Shown piece by piece: positions 8,894 through 15,467 of a stretch of DNA of 64,000 nt. The first letter of the stretch is position 1. The number at the start of each line of letters is the position of its first letter. Source of the DNA: Chryseobacterium sp. MEBOG06 (lineage in GTDB: Bacteria > Bacteroidota > Bacteroidia > Flavobacteriales > Weeksellaceae); contig NZ_CP084580.1 of assembly GCF_021869765.1 (NCBI RefSeq), positions 2,790,001-2,854,000 on the forward strand, written 5' to 3'. The position numbers and the translations under genes are program-made. The notes beneath the pieces are model-generated. The model searched no databases, was not told the DNA's origin, and saw only the letters and a program-made list of their open reading frames with translations.

Positions 8894-9469
8894 ATGAAAA
8901 AACGATTCATGTTTATTCTTCTTCTAATGCTTTCTGTTTCCGTTTTTGGGCAGAAAAGCGGAGTATTAAATTCAAAGGAGAAAGCTCTTACCGAGCAGTA
9001 CAAAAATGAATATAAAAAGAAAAACTATAAAAAATTTGCAGGAAAAATCACTGTAAAAGATAATCTGGTAATGTTTGATGATAAGATTATTTACTACGAT
9101 AAAAGTGATAATCAGACAAAAATACTGCTTCAGGAAGGTATTATCTATCCACAGCTTTTAACTGATTATCAAATGGACAAATTCCTCACGGATACCACTG
9201 ACAAAATGCAGAGGAAATTTTTCAAACTTCAAAAAGATCCCCGAGCTTCTTTTGATGTTTCCAATATGACAATAAACGATACTCATTATCTGAGTTTTCT
9301 AAGTTCAGATCCCAAAGTGAAAGTATTCAATCTCATTTGTAAAGATGGCAGATCGCCAGGAACTACCACGTATCTGATAGAACTCACCAATAAAAATGCT
9401 GCCGCTGGGACTTCTGTGGAAGATTTCATCAGAAACTCCAAGCTCACTTTCATTCTAAAGAACCATTAA
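8894..9469 (+). CDS. Secreted protein of unknown function
   Basis: 191 aa with a clear signal peptide (MKKRFMFILLLMLSVSVFGQ). The mature part is lysine-rich and shows no motif I can name; it has one cysteine (FNLICKDG). It is the fourth and last gene of the HPP operon (9-base gap from the epimerase). Periplasmic or outer-membrane-associated location is likely from the signal peptide, but no lipobox is present. Confidence 0.7.
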   Translation: MKKRFMFILLLMLSVSVFGQKSGVLNSKEKALTEQYKNEYKKKNYKKFAGKITVKDNLVMFDDKIIYYDKSDNQTKILLQEGIIYPQLLTDYQMDKFLTDTTDKMQRKFFKLQKDPRASFDVSNMTINDTHYLSFLSSDPKVKVFNLICKDGRSPGTTTYLIELTNKNAAAGTSVEDFIRNSKLTFILKNH

Positions 9470-9514
9470 TTTTTTGAGTTTTAAAAAATCATCACAAATA
9501 AATCCCAAAATTTA

Positions 9515-9536
9515 GAAATTGTTACAAAACAATTTC
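9515..9536 (+). promoter_or_regulatory. Perfect dyad upstream of nudK
   Basis: GAAATTGTT and AACAATTTC form a perfect 9-base inverted repeat with a 4-base spacer, ending 8 bases before the nudK start. It could be an operator or a 5' UTR hairpin. It lacks a T-run, so it is not a convincing terminator for the upstream gene. Confidence 0.4.
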
Positions 9537-9544
9537 AATATATC

Positions 9545-10141
9545 ATGGAAAAAACTCTTATGCAAAACAGTAAAATAAAAATATTAAAAACGGAAATTCT
9601 TTCTGACAACTGGTACACTTTAAATAAAGTGACTTATGATATTCTAAAAAACGACGGAACTACAGAAACCCAAAGCAGAGAAGCTTATGACCGTGGAAAC
9701 GGAGCAGTTATTCTACTTTATAACAAAGTTTCTAATACCGTTATCCTGACCAGACAATTCAGACTACCTACTTATATCAATGGAAATTCTACAGGAATGC
9801 TGATTGAAGCCTGTGCGGGACTTTTGGACAATGACAATCCCGAAGACTGCATCAAACGGGAAACAGAGGAAGAAACAGGTTATAAAATCTCAAAAGTAGA
9901 AAAAGTATTTGAGGCATATATGTCCCCCGGATCTGTAACCGAGATTCTTCACTTCTTTATTGCAGAATATTCAAATGAAATGAAAATTGCTGATGGCGGC
10001 GGTCTGCAAGAAGAAGGTGAGAATATTGAAGTTTTAGAACTTCCTTTTAATCAGGCACTTTCTATGATAGATAACGGAGAAATCATGGATGCCAAAACAA
10101 TTATGCTGCTGCAATATCTAAGACTTAAAAATATTATATAG
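9545..10141 (+). CDS. nudK: GDP-mannose pyrophosphatase, Nudix family
   Basis: 198 aa, the length of E. coli NudK, and similar along its whole length from memory: [43 protein letters not shown], then [18 protein letters not shown]. The Nudix box is [22 protein letters not shown], with the REUxEExGU core RETEEETGY coordinating Mg2+. NudK hydrolyses GDP-mannose to GMP and mannose 1-phosphate. A second ATG at codon 6 would fit NudK starts nearly as well. Stand-alone gene. Confidence 0.9.
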   Translation: MEKTLMQNSKIKILKTEILSDNWYTLNKVTYDILKNDGTTETQSREAYDRGNGAVILLYNKVSNTVILTRQFRLPTYINGNSTGMLIEACAGLLDNDNPEDCIKRETEEETGYKISKVEKVFEAYMSPGSVTEILHFFIAEYSNEMKIADGGGLQEEGENIEVLELPFNQALSMIDNGEIMDAKTIMLLQYLRLKNII

Positions 10142-10200
10142 TTTTGAACTAACTCTACAAGAAAGAAATTCCCATATAGTCTATAATAATTACTTTTAAA

Positions 10201-10659
10201 ATGATACAGGACCACATTACCGTCAAAAACCGTTATAAAGATTTCATTAAAAAAATCAGTGAAACAGAAACCGTATATGCCTTAAAGGATGAAAGTGGAT
10301 ATGCTACATCCTACTCCAGCGAGATAGAATATGAAGATGGCGAACCTGCAAAGATCGTTTGTTTCTGGTCTGATGCTGCAAGAGCAAAGTCATGTGTTGA
10401 GCAGGAATGGGATCATTATGAGGTATCCCCTGTCGGCCTGACAGAATTTATAGAAAACTGGTGTTTAGGAATGAACAATGACGGGTTTATCGTTGGAACC
10501 AATTTTGACAGCAACCTTATTGGTTATGAAGCAGAGCCTCTCGAAGTTATTCTTGACAGTATTGAAGAACTTAGGAATACAGGAAAATCTCTGGAACTAA
10601 GAAAATTTGAAAACATGGATGACCTTGAAAACCAAATCAAAGAAATTTTGAAAGATTAG
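10201..10659 (+). CDS. DUF2750 domain-containing protein
   Basis: 152 aa, cytoplasmic. The opening RYKDFIKKISETETVYALKDESGYAT and the central IVCFWSDAARAKSCVEQEW.HYE fit DUF2750, whose function is not known. The C-terminal 40 residues are acidic (LEVILDSIEELRNTGKSLELRKFENMDDLENQ). The gene ends 14 bases before the DUF2306 membrane protein, so the pair may be co-transcribed. Confidence 0.75.
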   Translation: MIQDHITVKNRYKDFIKKISETETVYALKDESGYATSYSSEIEYEDGEPAKIVCFWSDAARAKSCVEQEWDHYEVSPVGLTEFIENWCLGMNNDGFIVGTNFDSNLIGYEAEPLEVILDSIEELRNTGKSLELRKFENMDDLENQIKEILKD

Positions 10660-10673
10660 TTTACAATATTGCA

Positions 10674-11369
10674 ATGAAAAAGTCTTTGGGAATAAAAATC
10701 GTCACAGTAATAGCTTTATTTTCAGTTATGATTTTCAGTATTCTGATGCTGAAGACGATTTCCCAATATACTTCTTTTGAAAAAAATATAGGTTTTCTAC
10801 TCTTTAAGCAACAAGTAGTCAGCAATCCGTATTGGATGTTTTTTTTCTATGTCCATATTTTTTCAATAACGCTTTGCCTTTTGGCAGGGCTCACTCAGTT
10901 TTCGAATCAGTTCTTAACTGAAAACAGAAAGCTTCATAAGATCATTGGCAAAATGTATGTTTACAATATCCTCATCATTAATGTTCCTGCCTGCTTTGTT
11001 CTGGCCCTCTTTTCGAATGGAGGACTCACCGGAATCACAGGTTTTCTGATACAGGATTTCCTTTGGGCCTATCTGACAGTAGCAGCAGTGCTTTCCATCA
11101 AAAAAGGAAATATAACGAGGCACAGGAATTACATGATTTTAAGTTATGCTGTCACTACAACCGCTATCACCTTCAGAATTATTAAGAATCTTTTTTACAA
11201 TGAAAAGCTTTATAATTATGAACTTTTCTATGGTTTGAATGTATGGATGGCCCTTTTCATTAATCTTATCATTGCTTATTTAATTCTTAAAAGAAACTCT
11301 GCTCTATCGATCAATAGCAACGGTTTTAAAACAAATATAAAGACTGATAACCAATATCAAAAGAAATGA
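10674..11369 (+). CDS. DUF2306 family membrane protein
   Basis: 231 aa with about six or seven transmembrane stretches. Family features include FFFYVHIFSITLCLLAGLTQF and RKLHKIIGKMYVYN, where the histidines of the heme-like membrane core of DUF2306 proteins sit, and a later TRHRNYMILSYAVTTTAITFR. Function unknown. Its last 66 bases overlap, in antisense, a minus-strand frameshifted small membrane-protein gene ending at 11304, an unusual convergent overlap. Confidence 0.8.
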   Translation: MKKSLGIKIVTVIALFSVMIFSILMLKTISQYTSFEKNIGFLLFKQQVVSNPYWMFFFYVHIFSITLCLLAGLTQFSNQFLTENRKLHKIIGKMYVYNILIINVPACFVLALFSNGGLTGITGFLIQDFLWAYLTVAAVLSIKKGNITRHRNYMILSYAVTTTAITFRIIKNLFYNEKLYNYELFYGLNVWMALFINLIIAYLILKRNSALSINSNGFKTNIKTDNQYQKK

Positions 11370-11524
11370 TCCGATGAATATTGTCGTATTTAAAAGCACT
11401 TTATATCTATGTTTATGGGTCCATTGATTAAAAAGACGCATTACCAGATAGGACATCCCTGCAAAAAGAGCAAGAATAAACAGGAAAAAGAGAGGAGAAA
11501 AATATAAATCCAGTCGAAAATCAT
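11304..11524 (-). pseudogene. Small membrane protein, frameshifted paralogue of 11564-11761
   Basis: The sequence translates to a close relative of the intact neighbour, but in two frames. The ATG at 11524 reads MIFDWIYIF, after which the homologous frame continues as LFFLFILALFAGMSYLVMRLF and ends with IFIGSFLLILVISLYICF...DR at the TAG at 11304. The span is 221 bases, one short of a whole number of codons. One extra T in the five-T run just after the ATT of IYI would restore a 73-aa protein. Either a decaying tandem duplicate or a sequencing error. The 3' end lies antisense within the DUF2306 gene. Confidence 0.55.
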
Positions 11525-11563
11525 ATAATTAATTGAGGTAATAAGTATTATTTAAAATGTCTC

Positions 11564-11761
11564 TTATCGGGAAAAATTAACATTGGCAAAGAAAATATAA
11601 AGACTGAGAAATGATATCAGAAAAAATGATCCGATGAATAATAAGGTATTAAAAAGTACTTCATATTTACTTTTCTTCGTCCATCGCGTACAAAAACGCA
11701 TGATCAAATAAGAAATTACTCCAAAAACGACAATAACAAAGAGTAGGAAAAAAAATATCAT
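11564..11761 (-). CDS. Small two-helix membrane protein
   Basis: 65 aa, almost entirely two hydrophobic helices (about 1-22 and 36-60) separated by a basic linker (RFCTRWTKKSKYE), so the loop is probably cytoplasmic. No known family recognised. It is the intact member of a tandem pair; DNA similarity to the copy at 11304-11524 is obvious over the 3' half (both contain ATGATCCGATGAAT on the plus strand). Conservation of two copies supports it being a real gene despite its size. Confidence 0.6.
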   Translation of the reverse strand: MIFFFLLFVIVVFGVISYLIMRFCTRWTKKSKYEVLFNTLLFIGSFFLISFLSLYIFFANVNFSR

Positions 11762-11881
11762 AGGTATTAATTTATGTAAATCTATTATTTTTAATATAAA
11801 AAAACAATTATTGCTTCTATAGAAGATTCTTAATTAGTTTTATTTTTGAAAGGAAACAGTGTTTAAAATAAAAAGTAAATT

Positions 11882-12262
11882 ATGGAAATAAAAAATCTGG
11901 ATCATCTTGTCTTAACCGTAGCCGATATCAACACAACTATTGAATTTTATACCCAAATCATGGGATTTGAAGTGGTTACCTTCGGGGATAACAGAAAAGC
12001 TTTGATTTTTGGAAATCAAAAAATTAATCTCCATCAGAAAGGGCAGGAATTTGAACCTAAAGCAGAAACACCCACCTGTGGTTCTGCGGACCTTTGTTTT
12101 ATTGCCAGAACAGATATTCATGAAATAATGAAAGAGCTAAAGCAGAAAAATGTAGAGATCATTGAGGGAATTGTAGACCGAACCGGTGCTGTGGGAAAAA
12201 TAAAATCGGTCTATTTCCGTGATCCGGATCAGAATCTTATTGAAGTGAGCAATTATCTTTAA
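11882..12262 (+). CDS. VOC (glyoxalase/bleomycin resistance) family protein
   Basis: 126 aa, one vicinal-oxygen-chelate unit built of two beta-alpha-beta-beta-beta modules. The first module begins LDHLVLTVADINTTIEFYTQIMGFEV (putative metal ligand H8). The second ends VYFRDPDQNLIEVSNYL, with the usual terminal Glu ligand at E122. The family includes glyoxalases, dioxygenases and resistance proteins, so the substrate cannot be assigned. No signal peptide. Stand-alone gene. Confidence 0.88.
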   Translation: MEIKNLDHLVLTVADINTTIEFYTQIMGFEVVTFGDNRKALIFGNQKINLHQKGQEFEPKAETPTCGSADLCFIARTDIHEIMKELKQKNVEIIEGIVDRTGAVGKIKSVYFRDPDQNLIEVSNYL

Positions 12263-12473
12263 AAACGTTGTAAATAAAGTGCCCAAAATTCCGGTACTGT
12301 CTTGCTTTTTTATTATGTAATTCCATCCTGGTGTTTCCTGTATCTCCGATAGTTAAAGGCTTTAACCGGAAGTGTTCTACAAAACATAAAAGCTTCGCTA
12401 CAAAATCTTTATAAAAAATGGAAAATCAATTGAGAAAATCTATTTAATTCTTTAGATTTCAAATTTAAAGCCT

Positions 12474-12481
12474 TAATTTTG
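12474..12481 (+). promoter_or_regulatory. -7 promoter box for the gene at 12519
   Basis: TAATTTTG, a perfect TAnnTTTG element 37 bases upstream of the start codon. TTTA at 12451-12454, 19 bases before it, is one base from the -33 TTTG. Confidence 0.55.
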
Positions 12482-12518
12482 CATAGAAATTCAGAAAATT
12501 CGGATTCTTTCAACAACT

Positions 12519-13289
12519 ATGCGCATGAAAAAAATGATGATCGGGCTTTCTTTGGCCTTATCCATTGGTATATGGGGGCAAAAGACTCCTGCAAAAACAA
12601 GCAATCTGGCACCTTATAGCTATCAGACTTTCAATTGTGACAACAAAGGATATTTTGATTCTATTAAGTATAAAAAAGAGGAAATAGACGGCGTTAATAA
12701 ACTTTTATATCAATTCAACGGCGTTCAGTTTGACATCCGTCCTGTTTTTAAGCTTTCTCAACTTGAAGAAATCCGTAAAAACAGAGAAACTTACTTAGAA
12801 GACCTGGAAAAACAGTATCAGGAAAAGAAAAAGGAACTATACAGCCTGAAGGTAATAGACCTTCCTATGTGGAAAAAACTTCAGGAAGAAACCATTCAGT
12901 CTTTTGAGAACGAATACCAGCTGAATAAAGAGGAAATCATGGCGTATTCTGATCCCTCCACTCTTAAAAACAGCAAGTATTATACAACATGCAGAGAGCA
13001 TATTGATGCCATCTCATCTCCGGACAGAGAAGCCATGTTTGCAGCATGGAAAAATTATACTGAGCTTAAAAGCAAAAACAATTCTGACCCTAAAGGGGTA
13101 ATGGCCCGATTCAATATTAAAATGAATGATCCGCAGAAAGAGGATTATGCAATGATTGATATGATTGGTCTGGGTTTTCATAACTGTGCCAACAGCAGCT
13201 TCAGGCAGAAACGTGAAGATGAAGAAGTAGTTTATAAGGATTTTGACAAGATCTTCACAAAGCTGAAAAGGAATTGTGATGAACCATAG
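12519..13289 (+). CDS. Secreted protein of unknown function
   Basis: 256 aa. The signal peptide MRMKKMMIGLSLALSIGIWGQ predicts export. The mature chain has a long charged, probably coiled-coil helix (EIRKNRETYLEDLEKQYQEKKKELYSL) and several cysteines (FNCDNKG, TTCREH, HNCANSS, RNCDEP) that could form disulfides in the periplasm. No domain recognised. Single gene with its own promoter box and a terminator immediately after. Confidence 0.7.
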   Translation: MRMKKMMIGLSLALSIGIWGQKTPAKTSNLAPYSYQTFNCDNKGYFDSIKYKKEEIDGVNKLLYQFNGVQFDIRPVFKLSQLEEIRKNRETYLEDLEKQYQEKKKELYSLKVIDLPMWKKLQEETIQSFENEYQLNKEEIMAYSDPSTLKNSKYYTTCREHIDAISSPDREAMFAAWKNYTELKSKNNSDPKGVMARFNIKMNDPQKEDYAMIDMIGLGFHNCANSSFRQKREDEEVVYKDFDKIFTKLKRNCDEP

Positions 13290-13316
13290 AGCTTATTAAT
13301 AAAAATATATAATAAT

Positions 13317-13347
13317 AACAGTGTCCGGTTTGGGCGCTGTTTTTTTA
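13317..13347 (+). terminator. Rho-independent terminator
   Basis: Ten-base stem AACAGTGTCC / GGGCGCTGTT with two G-T wobbles and a 6-base loop, followed by seven T. Confidence 0.8.
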
Positions 13348-13422
13348 TTTAATAATGAGAGGTCGAACTCCCCCCAGAACAGTTAAGGAACGGTTAATCA
13401 TCGGTTAACGCTCCGTTATTTC

Positions 13423-13453
13423 TTTGTGAAAGTTACAATTCCACCTATTTTCG
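13423..13453 (+). promoter_or_regulatory. Promoter of the aspartic protease gene
   Basis: TTTG at 13423 and TATTTTCG at 13446 are separated by 19 bases, the Bacteroidota arrangement, with one mismatch (C for T) in the -7 box. Just upstream CGGTTAA is directly repeated at an 11-base period (around 13391 and 13402), a possible regulator site. Confidence 0.55.
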
Positions 13454-13474
13454 TGAATCTAATAACACAGTCTC

Positions 13475-14371
13475 ATGAAACCTATTTGTATTTTTCTGAC
13501 ATTCCTGTTTAGTATAGGAGTAATAGCACAAAAAATGCCTACAGTGATTCCTTTTTCTCTGGAAAAAAATTCGATTTATATGTATTGTAAAGTTAATAAA
13601 ACCGATAGCATCAGGTTTCTTTTTGATACCGGTGCAGACGGTTCTGTGATCAACATCAATTCAAAGAAAAAAATACCGTTGAAAATTGACGGGAAATCTG
13701 AAAACAGAGGGTCAAACGGAATGAATACCGTTGAATACAGCTCCAACAATACTGTAGAGTTCGGAAATATACAGAAAACCAATATACAACTTACCATGAT
13801 TCCTTATAACAACGCTAATTTTGACGGTGTTTTCGGAACAGACATGATGATAGGGAAAATTATTGAAATTGATTATCATCAAAAAGAAATTCGGTTTTAT
13901 GATGAAAATGATCCTTCTGTCAATTTCTCAGGATATGAAAAAATGAAACTACATCTGATTGACAAGTATCCATGCATAGAAAGCAGTATCACGGCAAACG
14001 GCAAGGAATATTCCGGATTTTTCGGTCTGGACAGCGGAGCAGATGATGCACTCACTATGGCTGCCCCCTTTGCAAAGAAAAACGACCTGGCCAATGTGAT
14101 GAAAAAAGTGGGAAAAGCTACAGCTCAGGGTTCAGACGGATCTGTATACGAAATGCCTGTTGTCCTTTGCCCCTCTGTCAAATTTGCTCAGAAATATCTG
14201 TACAATGTCCCGATTACCCTTTCCGGTTCCACAGAAGGAATGGATTCCACTGAAAAGATGGCAGGTTTTTTTGGAAATAAATTCTTAAAACGGTTCAATA
14301 CCATTATCGATTTTAAGAATAAGTATATTTATTTTAAGCTGAATAAAAACCTATACTCAGAATTTAACTAG
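13475..14371 (+). CDS. Secreted retropepsin-like aspartic protease with two active-site motifs
   Basis: 298 aa with a signal peptide (1-19, ending IAQ). Two aspartic-protease signatures occur in one chain: FLFDTGADGSVIN with D51 and GLDSGADDALTM with D186. The two halves would form an intramolecular pepsin-like dimer of retropepsin folds (Asp_protease_2 type). Probably periplasmic or surface-exposed peptidase; substrate unknown. Stand-alone gene with a good promoter. Either Asp motif alone is common in Bacteroidota secreted proteins, but retention of both argues for activity. Confidence 0.82.
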   Translation: MKPICIFLTFLFSIGVIAQKMPTVIPFSLEKNSIYMYCKVNKTDSIRFLFDTGADGSVININSKKKIPLKIDGKSENRGSNGMNTVEYSSNNTVEFGNIQKTNIQLTMIPYNNANFDGVFGTDMMIGKIIEIDYHQKEIRFYDENDPSVNFSGYEKMKLHLIDKYPCIESSITANGKEYSGFFGLDSGADDALTMAAPFAKKNDLANVMKKVGKATAQGSDGSVYEMPVVLCPSVKFAQKYLYNVPITLSGSTEGMDSTEKMAGFFGNKFLKRFNTIIDFKNKYIYFKLNKNLYSEFN

Positions 14372-14477
14372 TATTACTACTGCTAACCTCTGACAATAGA
14401 ACATGGTATACACTTCATTATACACAGTAGAGTTAACTGTTTTTCCAGTTATTTAAGAAGTGATTCTTCTTCGGGCG

Positions 14478-14529
14478 GGAAAGACAGTCTTCTTAACACT
14501 GGAAAGACGGTCTTCGCAGTGTTAAGAAG
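14478..14529. repeat. Nested inverted and direct repeats
   Basis: Outer arms CTTCTTAACACT (14489-14500) and AGTGTTAAGAAG (14518-14529) are perfectly complementary over 12 bases. GGAAAGACAGTCTTC (14478-14492) and GGAAAGACGGTCTTC (14501-14515) are direct repeats, and each contains its own palindrome AAGAC-N-GTCTT. It could be a transcript-ending hairpin for the protease gene, a protein-binding array or a small repeated element; no T-run follows. Confidence 0.6.
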
Positions 14530-14690
14530 AGATCCTTCCAGGGATTATGCGGTAAGCAACTAAAAAAATATAAGTAAAAAAAGAACATAACTTCAGTGTT
14601 CACAATCATATACCTACATTATAAAAGCACTCCCGTAAGCCTCAAATAAATTAATAATGAATAAGTTATGATTTTATGGATTTAATTTCT

Positions 14691-14698
14691 TAATTTTG
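14691..14698 (+). promoter_or_regulatory. -7 promoter box for the J-domain gene
   Basis: TAATTTTG, a perfect TAnnTTTG element 23 bases before the start codon. Confidence 0.55.
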
Positions 14699-14721
14699 CA
14701 CCCCGAAAATAAGGAATACCT

Positions 14722-15168
14722 ATGAAAAAAATTGGTGAGCACAGAACGCTTCTTGGGGTAGACAAAAATGCTACTTTAAAAGAATTAAAAACGATTTACA
14801 GAAATGTGATGAAAGATACACATCCTGATAAGTTTATCAATGATGAATCCGGAAAACTGGAAGCCGAAGAAAAAAGTAAATCTGTGATTGAAGCCTATCA
14901 TTTTTTGGTAAGCATTAATCCTGAAACACAGGAAAAATATAAAGAGGAATATACTGAAACCATCACAAAATCTAATATTCAGGATTTTTATCTTGAAAAA
15001 GCAGTGTTGAAGGTTCAGCATTTGAACGGCAATATGTACGAATATATTGGTGTTCCAAGAAATACCTATATCAAAATGGTAAATGCTGATTCTCCAAGCC
15101 GTTTTGCAAGAAGACATATCTACGGAAACTTTATCTACAGAAAGTCCGGAGAGGCCATGGCAGATTAA
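14722..15168 (+). CDS. J-domain protein fused to a KTSC domain
   Basis: 148 aa. Residues 6-65 are a DnaJ-type J domain with the HPD tripeptide in MKDTHPDKF, which stimulates DnaK ATPase. It continues as YHFLVSINPETQEKY. The C-terminal 50 residues (MYEYIGVPRNTYIKMVNADSPSRFARRHIYGNFIYRKS) match a KTSC domain, a lysyl-tRNA-synthetase C-terminal-like module. There is no zinc finger or substrate-binding domain, so it is a specialised co-chaperone rather than DnaJ. Cytoplasmic. Promoter box upstream, hairpin terminator downstream. Confidence 0.85.
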   Translation: MKKIGEHRTLLGVDKNATLKELKTIYRNVMKDTHPDKFINDESGKLEAEEKSKSVIEAYHFLVSINPETQEKYKEEYTETITKSNIQDFYLEKAVLKVQHLNGNMYEYIGVPRNTYIKMVNADSPSRFARRHIYGNFIYRKSGEAMAD

Positions 15169-15190
15169 TTTTTTTCAAATAGAAATATAT

Positions 15191-15229
15191 AAAGACTTTC
15201 GGCATATTCCGGAAGTCTTTTTTTGTTTT
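15191..15229 (+). terminator. Rho-independent terminator after J-domain gene
   Basis: AAAGACTTTCGG / CCGGAAGTCTTT, a 12-base stem with one T-G wobble, 6-base loop and a following run of seven T. Confidence 0.85.
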
Positions 15230-15411
15230 ATTGGAAAATCGAAAAGGCTCAAATTACAATGGAAAAATGGGATGAAAGATGCAACATTATATGTAATAAA
15301 ATTTCACACTTAGCAGATGAGAATGTTTAATTTTATTGCGTATTATAGGCTGACGAAATTTACGCTTATTTTCCTCTCTGTATTTTTTCCTCAGATAAGC
15401 TTATTTAAAAC

Positions 15412-15444
15412 TAAAAAAGCGCCTCAGAAATTCTGAAGCGCTTT
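15412..15444 (-). terminator. Terminator of the RND efflux operon
   Basis: Near-palindrome AAAGCGC(C)TCAGAA / TTCTGA(A)GCGCTTT. On the minus strand it is followed by TTTTTTAG, as expected for the end of the efflux operon. Confidence 0.75.
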
Positions 15445-15467
15445 CGGTTAATTAAAGGTTGTTATTT

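Larger units (their letters stand above)
14372..14721. other. Intergenic region with nested palindromes
   Basis: 350 bases with no gene. The centre holds a compact inverted-repeat structure at 14478-14529 (listed separately). A -7 promoter box for the next gene is at 14691. The rest shows nothing I can interpret. Confidence 0.6.
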
